A program made the position numbers and the translations under genes. The notes under the pieces are model-generated. The model had not been told where the DNA came from and made no database searches. It saw only the letters and a list, made by a program, of their open reading frames with translations. A stretch of DNA of 58,819 nt from Gammaproteobacteria bacterium (GTDB lineage Bacteria; Pseudomonadota; Gammaproteobacteria; PS1; Pseudothioglobaceae), in the NCBI GenBank assembly GCA_029243595.1, contig JAQWRQ010000019.1:1-58819 (forward strand), in the 5' to 3' direction. How positions within the stretch are numbered: position 1 is the stretch's first letter; each line of letters begins with the position of its first letter. Shown one piece after another: positions 38,013-48,770 of this stretch.

Positions 38013-38627
38013 ATGAAAAATTTCATTGAAGTAGGAAAAACTGAAGACGAACAAGCTGAGCAAATCAAAAAATGGCTTAGAGAAAACGGACCTCAAATTG
38101 TTGCGGGTATTGTTATGGGTCTGTCAGGTATATGGGGTTTTGACTATTACAATAACTACCAGTACGAACAATCTATTAACGCACGCGCCGCTTACTTATC
38201 CGTTGTTTCAAACCCTAATTCGCCAACATTAGCCACCCTGAAAAGCGACCACAAAGACAGTGATTACACACAACAATCTGTATTAATGATGGCAAAACAC
38301 GCGGTCTCAGCTGGTAATTATCAGCAAGCAATTGAGCATTTATCACCTTTATTAAAGGCTGAAAATGAATTCATTGCAAACACAGCCAAACTAAGATCGG
38401 CTGCTATTTATTTGCAAATGAGTAATCATGATCAAGCGTTATCTGTACTTGGCACTGATGAAAATTCAGCCTTTAACGCTTTATACAACCACACTAAGGG
38501 TGATATTTATTTAGCACAAAACAACATTGATTCTGCCAAAAAACATTACCAATTGGCCTTAGGTCAATTATCAACCGATTCTGAATTGAGAAATCTAATT
38601 CAAATCAAATTGAACGACCTTAACTAA
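38013..38627 (+). CDS. yfgM: YfgM-type ancillary SecYEG translocon subunit
   Basis: The 204-residue protein has a short cytoplasmic N terminus, one membrane helix (about 28-44: Ile-Val-Ala-Gly-Ile-Val-Met-Gly) and a periplasmic TPR-like helical domain (about 50-204). This is the topology of YfgM, which works with PpiD near the Sec translocon. Its place between hisS and der is conserved. The bamB gene, normally next, is missing: der begins 14 bp after this stop. Confidence 0.88.
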   Translation: MKNFIEVGKTEDEQAEQIKKWLRENGPQIVAGIVMGLSGIWGFDYYNNYQYEQSINARAAYLSVVSNPNSPTLATLKSDHKDSDYTQQSVLMMAKHAVSAGNYQQAIEHLSPLLKAENEFIANTAKLRSAAIYLQMSNHDQALSVLGTDENSAFNALYNHTKGDIYLAQNNIDSAKKHYQLALGQLSTDSELRNLIQIKLNDLN

Positions 38628-38641
38628 CACCCTTCTGCATC

Positions 38642-40054
38642 GTGGGCTTACCTGTCATCTCATTAGTTGGACGTCCAAATGTAGGAAAGTCCACTCTATT
38701 TAATCGCTTAAGCAAATCGCGCCAAGCCCTGGTGTCTGACTTTGAAGGGTTAACGCGTGATCGACAATATGCAGAAGTTTTACTAGATGATGATAGCGAA
38801 ACTTTCGTCACTATTATTGATACCGGCGGGTTAACTGGTGATGACAATGTCGTTGACAGTGGTATTCAAGGGCAAGTATTAAGCGCCTTAGAAGAGTCTG
38901 ATGTTATTTATTTTATTGTTAGCGCTAGAGATGGCGTCATTGGCCTAGATCAAGAAATTGGCGCGCAATTACGTCGACTCAAAAAAAATATCGTTTTGGT
39001 TTGTAATAAAGCCGAAGGATTAAACCTTAGTCTAGCAGCAGAATTTTATGAATTAGGCTTGGGAGAGCCAATTTTGATTGCAGCTGAACATGGTCAAGGT
39101 ATCGAGGAATTGATCGACCATACATTACCACTACTACCCCAGGTAACCGATGACGATGAAAACGATGACGATGTTGAGGGTATTGCTGTTGCAGTACTGG
39201 GTAGACCCAATGTAGGAAAATCTACACTGATTAATCGTATTTTAGGTGAAGAGCGTGTACTGGCAATAGACCTGCCAGGCACCACCCGTGATAGTATCTA
39301 TATCCCTTTTGAGCGCGAGGGGCAAAAGTACACATTGATTGACACTGCTGGTATTCGCCGCAAGCGCTCCACCCATGAAAAAATTGAAAAATTCTCAATC
39401 ATTAAAGCTATTGATGCTCTAGAAAAATCGCACGTGGTTATCTTAGTACTAGATGCGAGCGAAGGTGTGACTGAGCAAGATGCCACCCTACTCGGCATGA
39501 TTGCTGATAAAGGTAGGGCTTTAATGATTGCCATCAATAAATGGGATGGACTAGATGACTACCAAAAATCAGAAGTCAAGCGCAAACTTGAAGTTAAGCT
39601 CTCGTTCGTCAACTATGCCAGTGTGCATTATATTTCTGCCCTACATGGCTCTGGCGTAGGTAAGTTGTTCTCCCCTATTCAAAAATCTTATCAAAGTGCG
39701 GGTGAGAAACATCCAACTTCATTGCTAAACAAAATATTAGAAAAGGCCAATCAAGGGCATCAGCCACCACCCGTTAAAGGTAGGCGTTTGAAGATTAAGT
39801 ACGTCAACCAATCTGATGTATTCCCACCCACCTTTACATTCCATGGCAACCACCTGCAAAGCGTGCCAAATGCTTATGAGCGCTATTTAAAAAATCTATT
39901 CATGAGAGAGTTAAAACTCACTAACACGCCGATTAGAATGGAATATAGGAGTGGAGAAAACCCTTTTAAAGATAATAAGAATGAATTAAATGCCAGACAA
40001 ATTGTTAAAAAGCGTCGTTTAATGCAATTTATTAAGAAGCGGAAAAAGCGCTAG
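38642..40054 (+). CDS. der: Ribosome-assembly GTPase Der
   Basis: Der (EngA) is an essential double-GTPase for 50S assembly. The 470-residue protein has two P-loops of identical sequence, Gly-Arg-Pro-Asn-Val-Gly-Lys-Ser-Thr, at 10-18 and 187-195. The matching Asp-Thr-Gly-Gly and Asp-Thr-Ala-Gly motifs and a C-terminal KH-like domain are present. The acidic linker between the G domains (about 169-179) is rich in Asp. Initiation is at GTG 38642; no Shine-Dalgarno is seen. The 3' end overlaps a convergent gene by 23 bp. Confidence 0.96.
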   Translation: MGLPVISLVGRPNVGKSTLFNRLSKSRQALVSDFEGLTRDRQYAEVLLDDDSETFVTIIDTGGLTGDDNVVDSGIQGQVLSALEESDVIYFIVSARDGVIGLDQEIGAQLRRLKKNIVLVCNKAEGLNLSLAAEFYELGLGEPILIAAEHGQGIEELIDHTLPLLPQVTDDDENDDDVEGIAVAVLGRPNVGKSTLINRILGEERVLAIDLPGTTRDSIYIPFEREGQKYTLIDTAGIRRKRSTHEKIEKFSIIKAIDALEKSHVVILVLDASEGVTEQDATLLGMIADKGRALMIAINKWDGLDDYQKSEVKRKLEVKLSFVNYASVHYISALHGSGVGKLFSPIQKSYQSAGEKHPTSLLNKILEKANQGHQPPPVKGRRLKIKYVNQSDVFPPTFTFHGNHLQSVPNAYERYLKNLFMRELKLTNTPIRMEYRSGENPFKDNKNELNARQIVKKRRLMQFIKKRKKR

Positions 40055-40378
40055 AATAACTCGCCTCTTTTGTATTTTTATCTAGGCTAATAACTAATTC
40101 ACAATACGAATTTTCTAAAATTTTGGCTTGAGACGGGTCATCGCTACAAGCACAACCTGATAATACTTCACAAAAAAATACCCCAGTTTTAACTTCAACC
40201 GAATCTTTAGTTTCATGGCTAGATAAGATAATTGGTTCAATCGTCGACTGATCAATCACTGCACTATGGTTACAACAATCTTTTAAGGGTAGTACGCCGA
40301 GCTCGAGCGACTGAATGGCTTGCTTAAAATATTGAGGAAATTCATCGCTTCCCCAATACTTTAAAGCTTGATCAAACA

Positions 40379-40379
<1 letters not shown>
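40032..40379 (-). CDS. Unknown Cys-containing protein downstream of pyrG
   Basis: I do not recognise a named family. The 115-residue soluble protein has a Cys-Cys-Asn-His pair (about 35-38), a Gly-Val-Phe-Phe-Cys-Glu-Val strand, a Gly-Cys-Ala-Cys-Ser-Asp-Asp-Pro motif (about 76-83) and Ser-Tyr-Cys-Glu-Leu. The Cys-X-Cys plus Cys-Cys-X-His layout could bind a metal. Its ATG shares one base with the pyrG stop, so it is translated from the pyrG transcript. The acidic, Cys-rich motif looks conserved rather than random, but function is unknown. Confidence 0.72.
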
Positions 40380-42025
<1,646 letters not shown>

Positions 42026-42050
42026 CTAACAAAGTTGAAATGGTTATGAT

Positions 42051-42066
42051 ACACAAAACTGTGTAG
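42051..42066. promoter_or_regulatory. Palindrome between pyrG and msbA
   Basis: TACACA and TGTGTA form a perfect 6-bp inverted repeat around AAAC, 33 bp before the msbA start and 31 bp from the pyrG start. Its place in a divergent promoter region makes it a possible operator; no regulator can be named. Confidence 0.4.
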
Positions 42067-42098
42067 AATATGGGCGTATTAAATCATAGTAAATATCG

Positions 42099-43820
42099 AT
42101 GCAATATAAACAATTTTTTTCGCGCCTATTCTTCTACTTAAAGGCGCATATTGGCAAGCTTATCTTTACTTCGGTAATGATGATGCTAGCAACCGCATTA
42201 GAAAGTTCCATCCCTGAAATCACCGGCCGTATTGTTGACGAACTATTTGCCGCCGAACGCGACCAACAAACCGCTCTAATTTATGCCTTAGCCTTATTTG
42301 GTGTGATTGTGCTTAGCTCTATTTTTGCAGTAACCTCTACCGCTGCTAGCTCTTGGGTATCTAACAAGGTGATCATGGACTTGCGTGTCGATATGTTTGC
42401 CAAATTATTACGCCTCCCTAAATCTTATTTTGACCAACACCCTACTGGAAAAACCCTATCTAAACTTACTTTTGATGTCGAACAAATTGCAGCGGCTGCC
42501 TCGAGTATTTGGCTCGATTTTATTAAATCCTCTATGTCAGTTATTATTTTAGTTGGTTATTTGTTTTACAAAAATTGGCAACTAAGCTTAACGCTAATTA
42601 TCTTATTACCATTGGTGTATTTAGCAGTCAAACTCTCATCAAATCGTATGCGTAGCTCATCTCAAAAAGTGCAAAATTCCATGGGAAGAATGACACACTT
42701 ACTAGATGAAAACATCTCTGGCAGCTCCTTGGTTAAGATCTATCATGCACAAAATCAAGAAAGCAATAAATTCAACGACCTAATTAAAAACATTCGCCAA
42801 CAACGATTCAAAGTTGATATGACTGGCGCATTTAACACGGGTTTTGTTAATATCTTAATTGGCCTATCGCTAGGTAGTGTGGTGTATTTCTCATCCACCT
42901 TGCTAGCTATGAGTGCTGGTGAATTCCTATCGTTCTTTACGGCGATGGGTATGCTGGTTAAGCCCGCTAAAAGTTTAGTAAATATCAACAAACCACTACA
43001 AACTGCGATGGCTGCTGGTGAAAGCGTCTTTGGCCTGATTGATGAAGACGAAGAACACAATGATGGCACAACAAAACTTAGCAATTCAAAAGGTGCGATT
43101 AAATTCAAGGATGTGTCTTTTGGTTATTCTGACGATGCCACTGTTTTAAACAACATCAACTTAGATATTGAGCCAGGTAAAACCGTTGCCTTAGTAGGCT
43201 CAACAGGTAGTGGTAAAACTACTATTATTCAGCTATTGGCTAAATTTTATTCACCAAATTCTGGTGTTATCACCATTGATGGCACCGATATTAGCAAGTT
43301 TGAAGTCGATTCACTGCGATCACAAATTGCTTTTGTTGATCAAAATGTACGCTTATTCAATGACACGGTTAAGGGTAATATCGCTCTGGGTCAAACCGAC
43401 ACCATGAGTGATGATCAAATTCAACATGCCGCTAAAGTCTCCAATGCACATGAATTTATTCAAGAGCTTAGTGATCAGTTCGACACTGAGATTGGTGAAG
43501 ACGGCACCAAGCTTTCTGGCGGTCAGCGCCAACGCCTAGCCATTGCACGTGCCATCGCTAAAGACAGCCCTATTTTGATTTTAGATGAAGCCACTTCAGC
43601 ACTCGATTCTGCCACCGAAAAACAAGTACAAGCCGCCATTGATGAAATGCAAAAAGACCGCACAACCATCATTATTGCTCATAGGCTTAGCACTGTTCAA
43701 AAGGCTGATAGAATCGTAGTGTTACGTCGTGGTGAGATTATCGAGCAAGGCTCACATAAAGATCTAATTAATGCAAAAGGTGAATACGCCTCGCTATACA
43801 AACACCAATTTGAAGATTAA
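42099..43820 (+). CDS. msbA: Lipid A export ABC transporter MsbA
   Basis: MsbA flips lipid A-core across the inner membrane. The 573-residue half-transporter has a six-helix exporter domain (about 1-310), then an ATPase with Walker A Gly-Ser-Thr-Gly-Ser-Gly-Lys-Thr-Thr. The signature Leu-Ser-Gly-Gly-Gln-Arg-Gln-Arg, Walker B Ile-Leu-Ile-Leu-Asp-Glu-Ala-Thr-Ser and a His-Arg-Leu-Ser switch are present. Size and fusion order fit MsbA. Related multidrug half-transporters look alike and no lpxK gene is adjacent, so the exact substrate is less sure than the family. Confidence 0.85.
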   Translation: MQYKQFFSRLFFYLKAHIGKLIFTSVMMMLATALESSIPEITGRIVDELFAAERDQQTALIYALALFGVIVLSSIFAVTSTAASSWVSNKVIMDLRVDMFAKLLRLPKSYFDQHPTGKTLSKLTFDVEQIAAAASSIWLDFIKSSMSVIILVGYLFYKNWQLSLTLIILLPLVYLAVKLSSNRMRSSSQKVQNSMGRMTHLLDENISGSSLVKIYHAQNQESNKFNDLIKNIRQQRFKVDMTGAFNTGFVNILIGLSLGSVVYFSSTLLAMSAGEFLSFFTAMGMLVKPAKSLVNINKPLQTAMAAGESVFGLIDEDEEHNDGTTKLSNSKGAIKFKDVSFGYSDDATVLNNINLDIEPGKTVALVGSTGSGKTTIIQLLAKFYSPNSGVITIDGTDISKFEVDSLRSQIAFVDQNVRLFNDTVKGNIALGQTDTMSDDQIQHAAKVSNAHEFIQELSDQFDTEIGEDGTKLSGGQRQRLAIARAIAKDSPILILDEATSALDSATEKQVQAAIDEMQKDRTTIIIAHRLSTVQKADRIVVLRRGEIIEQGSHKDLINAKGEYASLYKHQFED

Positions 43821-45199
43821 GTTTTAGTTACAATCATTTTATGCTCTAGCATATCACGCATAGAATAACCAATACCACCAATACCGTAGCCTGAATGCTT
43901 GCGCCCTGCAAATGGCATCCAGTCCACTCTAAAAGTTGTATAGTTGTTAATCATCACCGCGCTGGCTTCGAGTTTCTTAGCTACATCCATTGCCAGTTTA
44001 GCATTATCACTAAAAATGGCAGATTGGAATGACACATCTAAACTATTGGCTTGCTCTATTGCATCATCAATCGTTTGATAACCATAAACACACACAACAG
44101 GGCCAAAAACCTCTTGGGTAGATACTTTTGAACCCTTAGCTGGGTTAAGTAGCACAGTCGGTTCATAGCTAACCTTGTTGATACGCTTTCCGCCAGTGAT
44201 TAATTTAGCACCCTCATCAACTGCCTCATTTACCCAGGCTTCAATTCGATCGGTTTCTTTTGGTAAGATTAACGGACCCAAATCACTATCTTCATTAATA
44301 GCATCACCCACTACTTGTTTCGATGCGACATCGGCAATCTTGTGCGCTAAATCTTTCGCCCTGGCCTCAGGTACATACACTCGCTGAACTGAGACGCAAA
44401 CCTGGCCTGAGTGATACATGCTGGCTTTTACCACGCCATTAATAAATCCTTGTTCATCTGCATATTCATCCAAAATCAATGGAGCCACACCGCCATGCTC
44501 AAGTGCACAACGCGTGCCTGGTGCTAGCTTTGATTTCAAATACCAACCCACTTTGGCAGAGCCAATAAAGCTAAAAAATGCCACACGTGAATCAGTGACT
44601 AATTTTTCAGAATTTTTTCTATTAGTGAGTGCAACTTGTACCCAGCCATCTGGCAATCCAGCTTGCTTGATAAGCTCAGCCAAACGTAAACAACACAATG
44701 GGGTGACAGACGCCGGCTTAATAATGACCGGACAACCTGCGGCAATAGCTGGAATAATTTGATGAATACTTAAGTTAAGTGGATGATTAAATGCGCTCAC
44801 CGCCACTACCACGCCAATAGGCTCTAGAATGGTAAAGGCTTCATGGCCAGCACCGGCAGCACTCAAATCCATTGGTATTTCAACACCTTTACTGTTTTCA
44901 ATTTCAGTGATGGCGATATGTATACCATTTACTGCACGAGTTACTTCAACACGCGCATCACGAATCGGCTTACCACCTTCATTGGCAATTAAACGTGAGA
45001 AATCTTCATGTTCAGCACCAACCAAATCAGCCAATTTTTGCAAAACACGTACACGCTCACTTACACTCAAACAGCCGCCTTTGTATAAAGCTTGAGCAGT
45101 TGAGAGCATAGTATCCACTTGCGCACTGTCATGCATTTCTAGCTCAGCCAACACCTCGCCTGTATAAGTTTGATTAACAATAAGCTTTTCTGTTGTCAT
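43817..45199 (-). CDS. NAD(P)-dependent aldehyde dehydrogenase
   Basis: This 460-residue enzyme of the aldehyde dehydrogenase superfamily oxidises an unidentified aldehyde. Catalytic residues are in place: Asn138 (in Ala-Phe-Asn-His-Pro), Lys161, Glu234 and nucleophile Cys268 (in Ser-Gly-Gln-Val-Cys-Val). The glutamate motif reads Leu-Glu-His-Gly-Gly instead of the common Leu-Glu-Leu-Gly-Gly. It lies 9 bp after a ThDP-dependent decarboxylase-like gene, so the pair may turn a 2-oxoacid into an acid through an aldehyde. Phosphate-like lactaldehyde or succinic semialdehyde relatives are alternatives. Confidence 0.86.
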   Translation of the reverse strand: MTTEKLIVNQTYTGEVLAELEMHDSAQVDTMLSTAQALYKGGCLSVSERVRVLQKLADLVGAEHEDFSRLIANEGGKPIRDARVEVTRAVNGIHIAITEIENSKGVEIPMDLSAAGAGHEAFTILEPIGVVVAVSAFNHPLNLSIHQIIPAIAAGCPVIIKPASVTPLCCLRLAELIKQAGLPDGWVQVALTNRKNSEKLVTDSRVAFFSFIGSAKVGWYLKSKLAPGTRCALEHGGVAPLILDEYADEQGFINGVVKASMYHSGQVCVSVQRVYVPEARAKDLAHKIADVASKQVVGDAINEDSDLGPLILPKETDRIEAWVNEAVDEGAKLITGGKRINKVSYEPTVLLNPAKGSKVSTQEVFGPVVCVYGYQTIDDAIEQANSLDVSFQSAIFSDNAKLAMDVAKKLEASAVMINNYTTFRVDWMPFAGRKHSGYGIGGIGYSMRDMLEHKMIVTKT

Positions 45200-45208
45200 T
45201 GTCTTGCC

Positions 45209-46846
45209 TTAATTATCAAATTGCTTTAAATCATCTAGCAATGTTTTAGTGTTTTGAGAATAATCAATTGGCAGGTCAATCAAGTGCACGCCACCCTGTT
45301 TAAATGCTTTTTCCATTGTTGGAATTAACTGATCACTTTGTTCTACTCTATGCCCAATCGCACCATAACTGTCAGCATATTTTACAAAATCCGGATTGTT
45401 AAAGTCCAAACCAAAATCATCCAATTCTTGAACAGCTTGTTTCCACTTAATCATGCCGTAGCCATTATCAGTAATGATCAAAACAACTAGGTTAAGTTTT
45501 AATCGTGTCGCAGTCTCTAGTTCTTGTGAATTCATCATAAATCCACCATCACCACATACAGCCAATACTTGTCTGTCTGGATACATTAAACTACACGCAA
45601 TGGCTGATGGTAAGCCAGCACCCATGGTTGCCAAGGCGTTATCTAACAACAAAGTATTGGGTTGGTGAGTATGATAATGACGCGCAAACCACAACTTAAA
45701 CATACCATTATCTAATGAGACAATGCCATCATCTTTCATCACCTTTCTAACATCTCTAATCACGCGTTGTGGCAACATTGGAAACGAGTCATCCTCATCC
45801 AGACTATGAATTGCATGACGAATCTTTCCAAGAAGTGGTTCGACCCATTCTCGATTACAGGTATAGCAGGTGTCAATACTTTCGGTTAAACGATCTATTG
45901 AATCACTAATATTACCCACTACCTCTATCTGGGGATAATATATGTCTTTAATTTGCGCTGAATGAAAGTTAATGTGAATAACTTTTTGCTCGTCTCCCCT
46001 CATAATAAAAGGTGGCTTTTCAACAATATCATGACCCACATTAATAATTAGGTCTGCTTTTTTAATCGCCTCATGCACATAATCATTTGATGAAAATGCT
46101 GCTGTTCCTATAAAGTTGTCAAAAGACGCACTCAAAACACCTTTACCCATTTGCGTATTAAAAAATAAGATACCTGTCTTGTTAACAAAATCTGCCAACG
46201 GTTGGCGAATGCGCTTTCGGTTAGCGCCAGCACCCACGAGTAACAATGGTCGTTCTGCTGCCTCAATTACTTCAACCGCTTTTTCAATAGCCCTATTAGT
46301 GGCAAATACTCGGTGGATCTTTTGTCTTGCAAAAATACGAGGATTGTCAACTTCTTCTCTGGCAACATCTTCAGGCAACTCTAAATGCACAGCACCAGGT
46401 CGTTCTTCCTCTGCAATACGAAATGCGCCGCGCACCAAAGACGGAATCTGTCCACCGTAAGCGATTTGATCAGAGTCTTTAACTAAAGGCTCCATCATTC
46501 TAACAATATCCAAGATTTGGAATTTTCCTTGTAAGCCATCTTTAATCGGTTTTTGACCCGTAATCACCACGATAGGCATCGCGCCAAGTTGTGCATAAGC
46601 AATAGCAGTCACAAGATTAGTAGCACCAGGCCCTAATGTAGCCAAACACACTCCCGCTTTACCAGTCAAACGCCCATAAGTGGCCGCCATAAATGCAGCA
46701 GCCTGCTCGTGCCTAGTAAGGATAAATTTAATGGATGAATTCCTAAGGGAATCTAATAAATCAAGGTTTTCTTCACCGGGAATGCCAAAGATATATTCAA
46801 CACCTTCATTTTCAAGTGCTTTTACAAATAGATCTGATGCCTTCAT
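45209..46846 (-). CDS. ThDP-dependent enzyme, acetolactate synthase large-subunit-like
   Basis: The 545-residue protein has the three-domain layout of acetolactate synthase and related ThDP enzymes. The catalytic glutamate Glu47 is in Thr-Arg-His-Glu-Gln-Ala. The ThDP motif is Gly-Asp-Gly-Gly-Phe-Met-Met-Asn to Thr-Asp-Asn-Gly-Tyr-Gly-Met. No ilvH/ilvN small-subunit gene is adjacent. It is followed at 9 bp by an aldehyde dehydrogenase gene, unusual for branched-chain amino acid synthesis, so a catabolic or 2-oxoacid decarboxylase role is plausible. A hairpin sequesters the G-rich sequence just before its ATG. Confidence 0.82.
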   Translation of the reverse strand: MKASDLFVKALENEGVEYIFGIPGEENLDLLDSLRNSSIKFILTRHEQAAAFMAATYGRLTGKAGVCLATLGPGATNLVTAIAYAQLGAMPIVVITGQKPIKDGLQGKFQILDIVRMMEPLVKDSDQIAYGGQIPSLVRGAFRIAEEERPGAVHLELPEDVAREEVDNPRIFARQKIHRVFATNRAIEKAVEVIEAAERPLLLVGAGANRKRIRQPLADFVNKTGILFFNTQMGKGVLSASFDNFIGTAAFSSNDYVHEAIKKADLIINVGHDIVEKPPFIMRGDEQKVIHINFHSAQIKDIYYPQIEVVGNISDSIDRLTESIDTCYTCNREWVEPLLGKIRHAIHSLDEDDSFPMLPQRVIRDVRKVMKDDGIVSLDNGMFKLWFARHYHTHQPNTLLLDNALATMGAGLPSAIACSLMYPDRQVLAVCGDGGFMMNSQELETATRLKLNLVVLIITDNGYGMIKWKQAVQELDDFGLDFNNPDFVKYADSYGAIGHRVEQSDQLIPTMEKAFKQGGVHLIDLPIDYSQNTKTLLDDLKQFDN

Positions 46847-46848
46847 AC

Positions 46849-46873
46849 GCCCCCAAGAGTATTGTTTTGGGGC
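46849..46873 (-). promoter_or_regulatory. Hairpin covering the ribosome-binding region of the ThDP gene
   Basis: On the minus strand GCCCCAA (46873-46867) can pair with TTGGGGGC (46856-46849) with one bulged base and a 10-base loop. The G run that pairs is only 3 bases before the ATG at 46846, where ribosomes would load. A translational switch is possible but not shown. Confidence 0.38.
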
Positions 46874-46962
46874 TAGGATACCATATTTTTTATAACTGAG
46901 CTATATTAGACGAGATAGATATTTTCAATAACTTAAAACTCTTATAACCATTTAAACAACAT

Positions 46963-47002
46963 AAAAAAAGTGTCTTGGATTTTTATAATACATCGAAACA
47001 CT
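46963..47002 (-). terminator. Terminator after ureG
   Basis: On the minus strand AGTGT (47002-46998) pairs with ACACT (46973-46969), extended inward by a further stem with one mismatch and one bulge, and runs into seven T (46969-46963). It lies about 35 bp after the ureG stop and probably ends the urea operon transcript. Confidence 0.62.
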
Positions 47003-47036
47003 AAATTTTACCCAATAACATAAATCCATCATACAA

Positions 47037-47645
47037 TTACAACATCCCATCCTTAACAATAAAACTAATAATTGTATCCACTCCAACTGATTTTTTTAAA
47101 TTTGTAAAAACAAAGGGTTTGTCAATTCTCATTCTCTTAGTGTCACTCTCCATAACTTCTAACGAAGCCCCAACATGTGGTGCTAAGTCAATCTTGTTGA
47201 TCACTAGTAAGTCTGATCGGGTAATGCCTGGGCCACCTTTTCTTGGAATTTTTTCGCCCTCTGCTACATCAATAACATAAATTGTGATGTCTGCAAGTTC
47301 AGGGCTAAAAGTTGCTGATAAATTATCTCCGCCACTTTCAACAAAAATAATATCTAAATCATTAAACTTATTATTTAAGTCCTCTATAGCGGCTAGATTC
47401 ATTGAGGCATCTTCCCTAATTGCAGTATGGGGACACCCCCCTGTTTCTACACCGATAATTCGATCTGCAGCAAGAGCATTACTTGCCGTTAGAAACTTTG
47501 CGTCTTCTTGGGTGTAAATATCATTGGTAACGACAGCAATTTGGTAAGTGTCACGCATTGCTTTACATAATACATCTAAAAGTGCTGTCTTGCCTGAACC
47601 AACTGGACCTCCGACACCAACACGTAGCGGTTGTTTGTTATTCAT
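47037..47645 (-). CDS. ureG: Urease accessory GTPase UreG
   Basis: UreG hydrolyses GTP to drive nickel insertion into urease. The 202-residue protein has the P-loop Gly-Pro-Val-Gly-Ser-Gly-Lys-Thr-Ala near 13-21. The nickel-binding Cys-Pro-His motif lies in Glu-Thr-Gly-Gly-Cys-Pro-His-Thr-Ala, followed by Glu-Ser-Gly-Gly-Asp-Asn-Leu and Asn-Lys-Ile-Asp-Leu-Ala. It is the last gene of the urt-ure block, 9 bp after ureF. Confidence 0.97.
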   Translation of the reverse strand: MNNKQPLRVGVGGPVGSGKTALLDVLCKAMRDTYQIAVVTNDIYTQEDAKFLTASNALAADRIIGVETGGCPHTAIREDASMNLAAIEDLNNKFNDLDIIFVESGGDNLSATFSPELADITIYVIDVAEGEKIPRKGGPGITRSDLLVINKIDLAPHVGASLEVMESDTKRMRIDKPFVFTNLKKSVGVDTIISFIVKDGML

Positions 47646-47654
47646 TAACTTCTC

Positions 47655-48332
47655 CTATGATCTAAAAATTCTTGTGTATTGTGTTTCGTGTAGACTACTA
47701 GCAATCGCTAATGCTGGCTGTGACATGCCGATACTCTCTTCATCTAATACCATTGATTGATCAATAGTTTCAGGAATTAAAGATATTAGTCTGTGTAATA
47801 ATTGTTGGCCTTGCGTCTGACCCAGAGGAATAATTTTAACAACAGCCGACACTTGATTTTCAAGCCAAGACCAGCTATAACCCAACAGCAAATCGTTAAC
47901 AGGTATTTTCCAATGTGCACTAATAAGTGCAAACCCAGACAAATGGTTTGTCTTAATTATATCTTCCCAACCCATGATAACTGAGGCATCTAGTGACTCT
48001 AAAACTTTAGTTAGTGCACGCCCTCTATTGATTTCTTCTTGCCTTAGTTCACTGGTCTCGCGACAAGCTAATAATATTTGACTCCAACGAGAAAATTTTT
48101 CTTTATTATTGACATCATACGCATCATAAAGTCTTCTCAAGATAGGAAGATCTGTATAAGTCAAGCCATACAAAAGTTGTTTACTAAGCCACTCATAGGC
48201 ACTATCTGCATCAACTATCCACTTATCTTCGACTGCCTTTTCTATGCCTTGGGAATAGGTAAAACCACCAATTGGGAGTGTAGGACTCATTAAACTCATT
48301 AGCCTTAATAGGCCAAGTTGGTTAATGCTCAT
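47655..48332 (-). CDS. ureF: Urease accessory protein UreF
   Basis: UreF joins UreD and UreG in the urease maturation complex. The 225-residue all-helical protein has the N-terminal Leu-Leu-Arg-Leu-Met-Ser-Leu-Met-Ser-Pro-Thr-Leu-Pro-Ile-Gly-Gly-Phe-Thr-Tyr-Ser motif. The start at 48332 overlaps ureE by 11 bp and puts this motif near residue 8, as in homologues. An upstream in-frame start at 48443 would add 37 residues that lie inside ureE and look unrelated. No Shine-Dalgarno is seen, so initiation may depend on coupling. Confidence 0.92.
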   Translation of the reverse strand: MSINQLGLLRLMSLMSPTLPIGGFTYSQGIEKAVEDKWIVDADSAYEWLSKQLLYGLTYTDLPILRRLYDAYDVNNKEKFSRWSQILLACRETSELRQEEINRGRALTKVLESLDASVIMGWEDIIKTNHLSGFALISAHWKIPVNDLLLGYSWSWLENQVSAVVKIIPLGQTQGQQLLHRLISLIPETIDQSMVLDEESIGMSQPALAIASSLHETQYTRIFRS

Positions 48333-48768
48333 GATGAGTGCTGGAGTGAGAAATATACGCGCCTTTTTCTGGACAAAAGGGCAGGTGTTCTGATACCACA
48401 TCCAAACCAAAACTTTGTACCATCCCATCCAGCACATGATCATGCCTATAATGCACGCTATTTATGGTAATTTGAAGTTCGACGTGACGATTTCCAAGAT
48501 GATAACAAACACGTGCTAGCAATAAAGCATCGCTTGTATAGATTGATGACAGTAACTCTGAAGCTGCAACAACCTGAACAGTAAAGTTATCTTTTGTTTC
48601 AATTAGATCGCCATGCTCAAGTACGTTGCCTCTTTGCATGAATATACCTACACCTTCACCACTATCTAAGTGGGCCCTTAATCGACTCTTTACCCTTTGA
48701 TCTAATGTCAATGTGATTGTTCCATCCACTTTATTAGTAGTAGAAATTTTATTAATAAACTCTTTCAT
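48322..48768 (-). CDS. ureE: Urease nickel chaperone UreE
   Basis: UreE delivers nickel to UreG and the urease apoprotein. The 148-residue protein has the N-terminal peptide-binding domain (Arg-Gly-Asn-Val-Leu-Glu-His-Gly-Asp at about 45-53) and the metal-binding domain with Tyr-His-Leu-Gly-Asn-Arg-His. It ends in the short His-rich tail His-Ser-Ser-Thr-His-His-Glu-His. The ATG at 48768 is 2 bp after the ureC stop; a TTG at 48774 would add two residues. Confidence 0.94.
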   Translation of the reverse strand: MKEFINKISTTNKVDGTITLTLDQRVKSRLRAHLDSGEGVGIFMQRGNVLEHGDLIETKDNFTVQVVAASELLSSIYTSDALLLARVCYHLGNRHVELQITINSVHYRHDHVLDGMVQSFGLDVVSEHLPFCPEKGAYISHSSTHHEH

Positions 48769-48770
48769 AA

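Noticed and set aside
44175-45095. Several plus-strand open frames inside the aldehyde dehydrogenase gene
   Set aside because: Composition mirrors the coding strand and no family motif is seen; shadows of the real gene.
48333-48443. 37-residue N-terminal extension of UreF
   Set aside because: It lies inside ureE in another frame, is rich in Trp/Met, and does not resemble UreF; the ATG at 48332 gives the normal N terminus.
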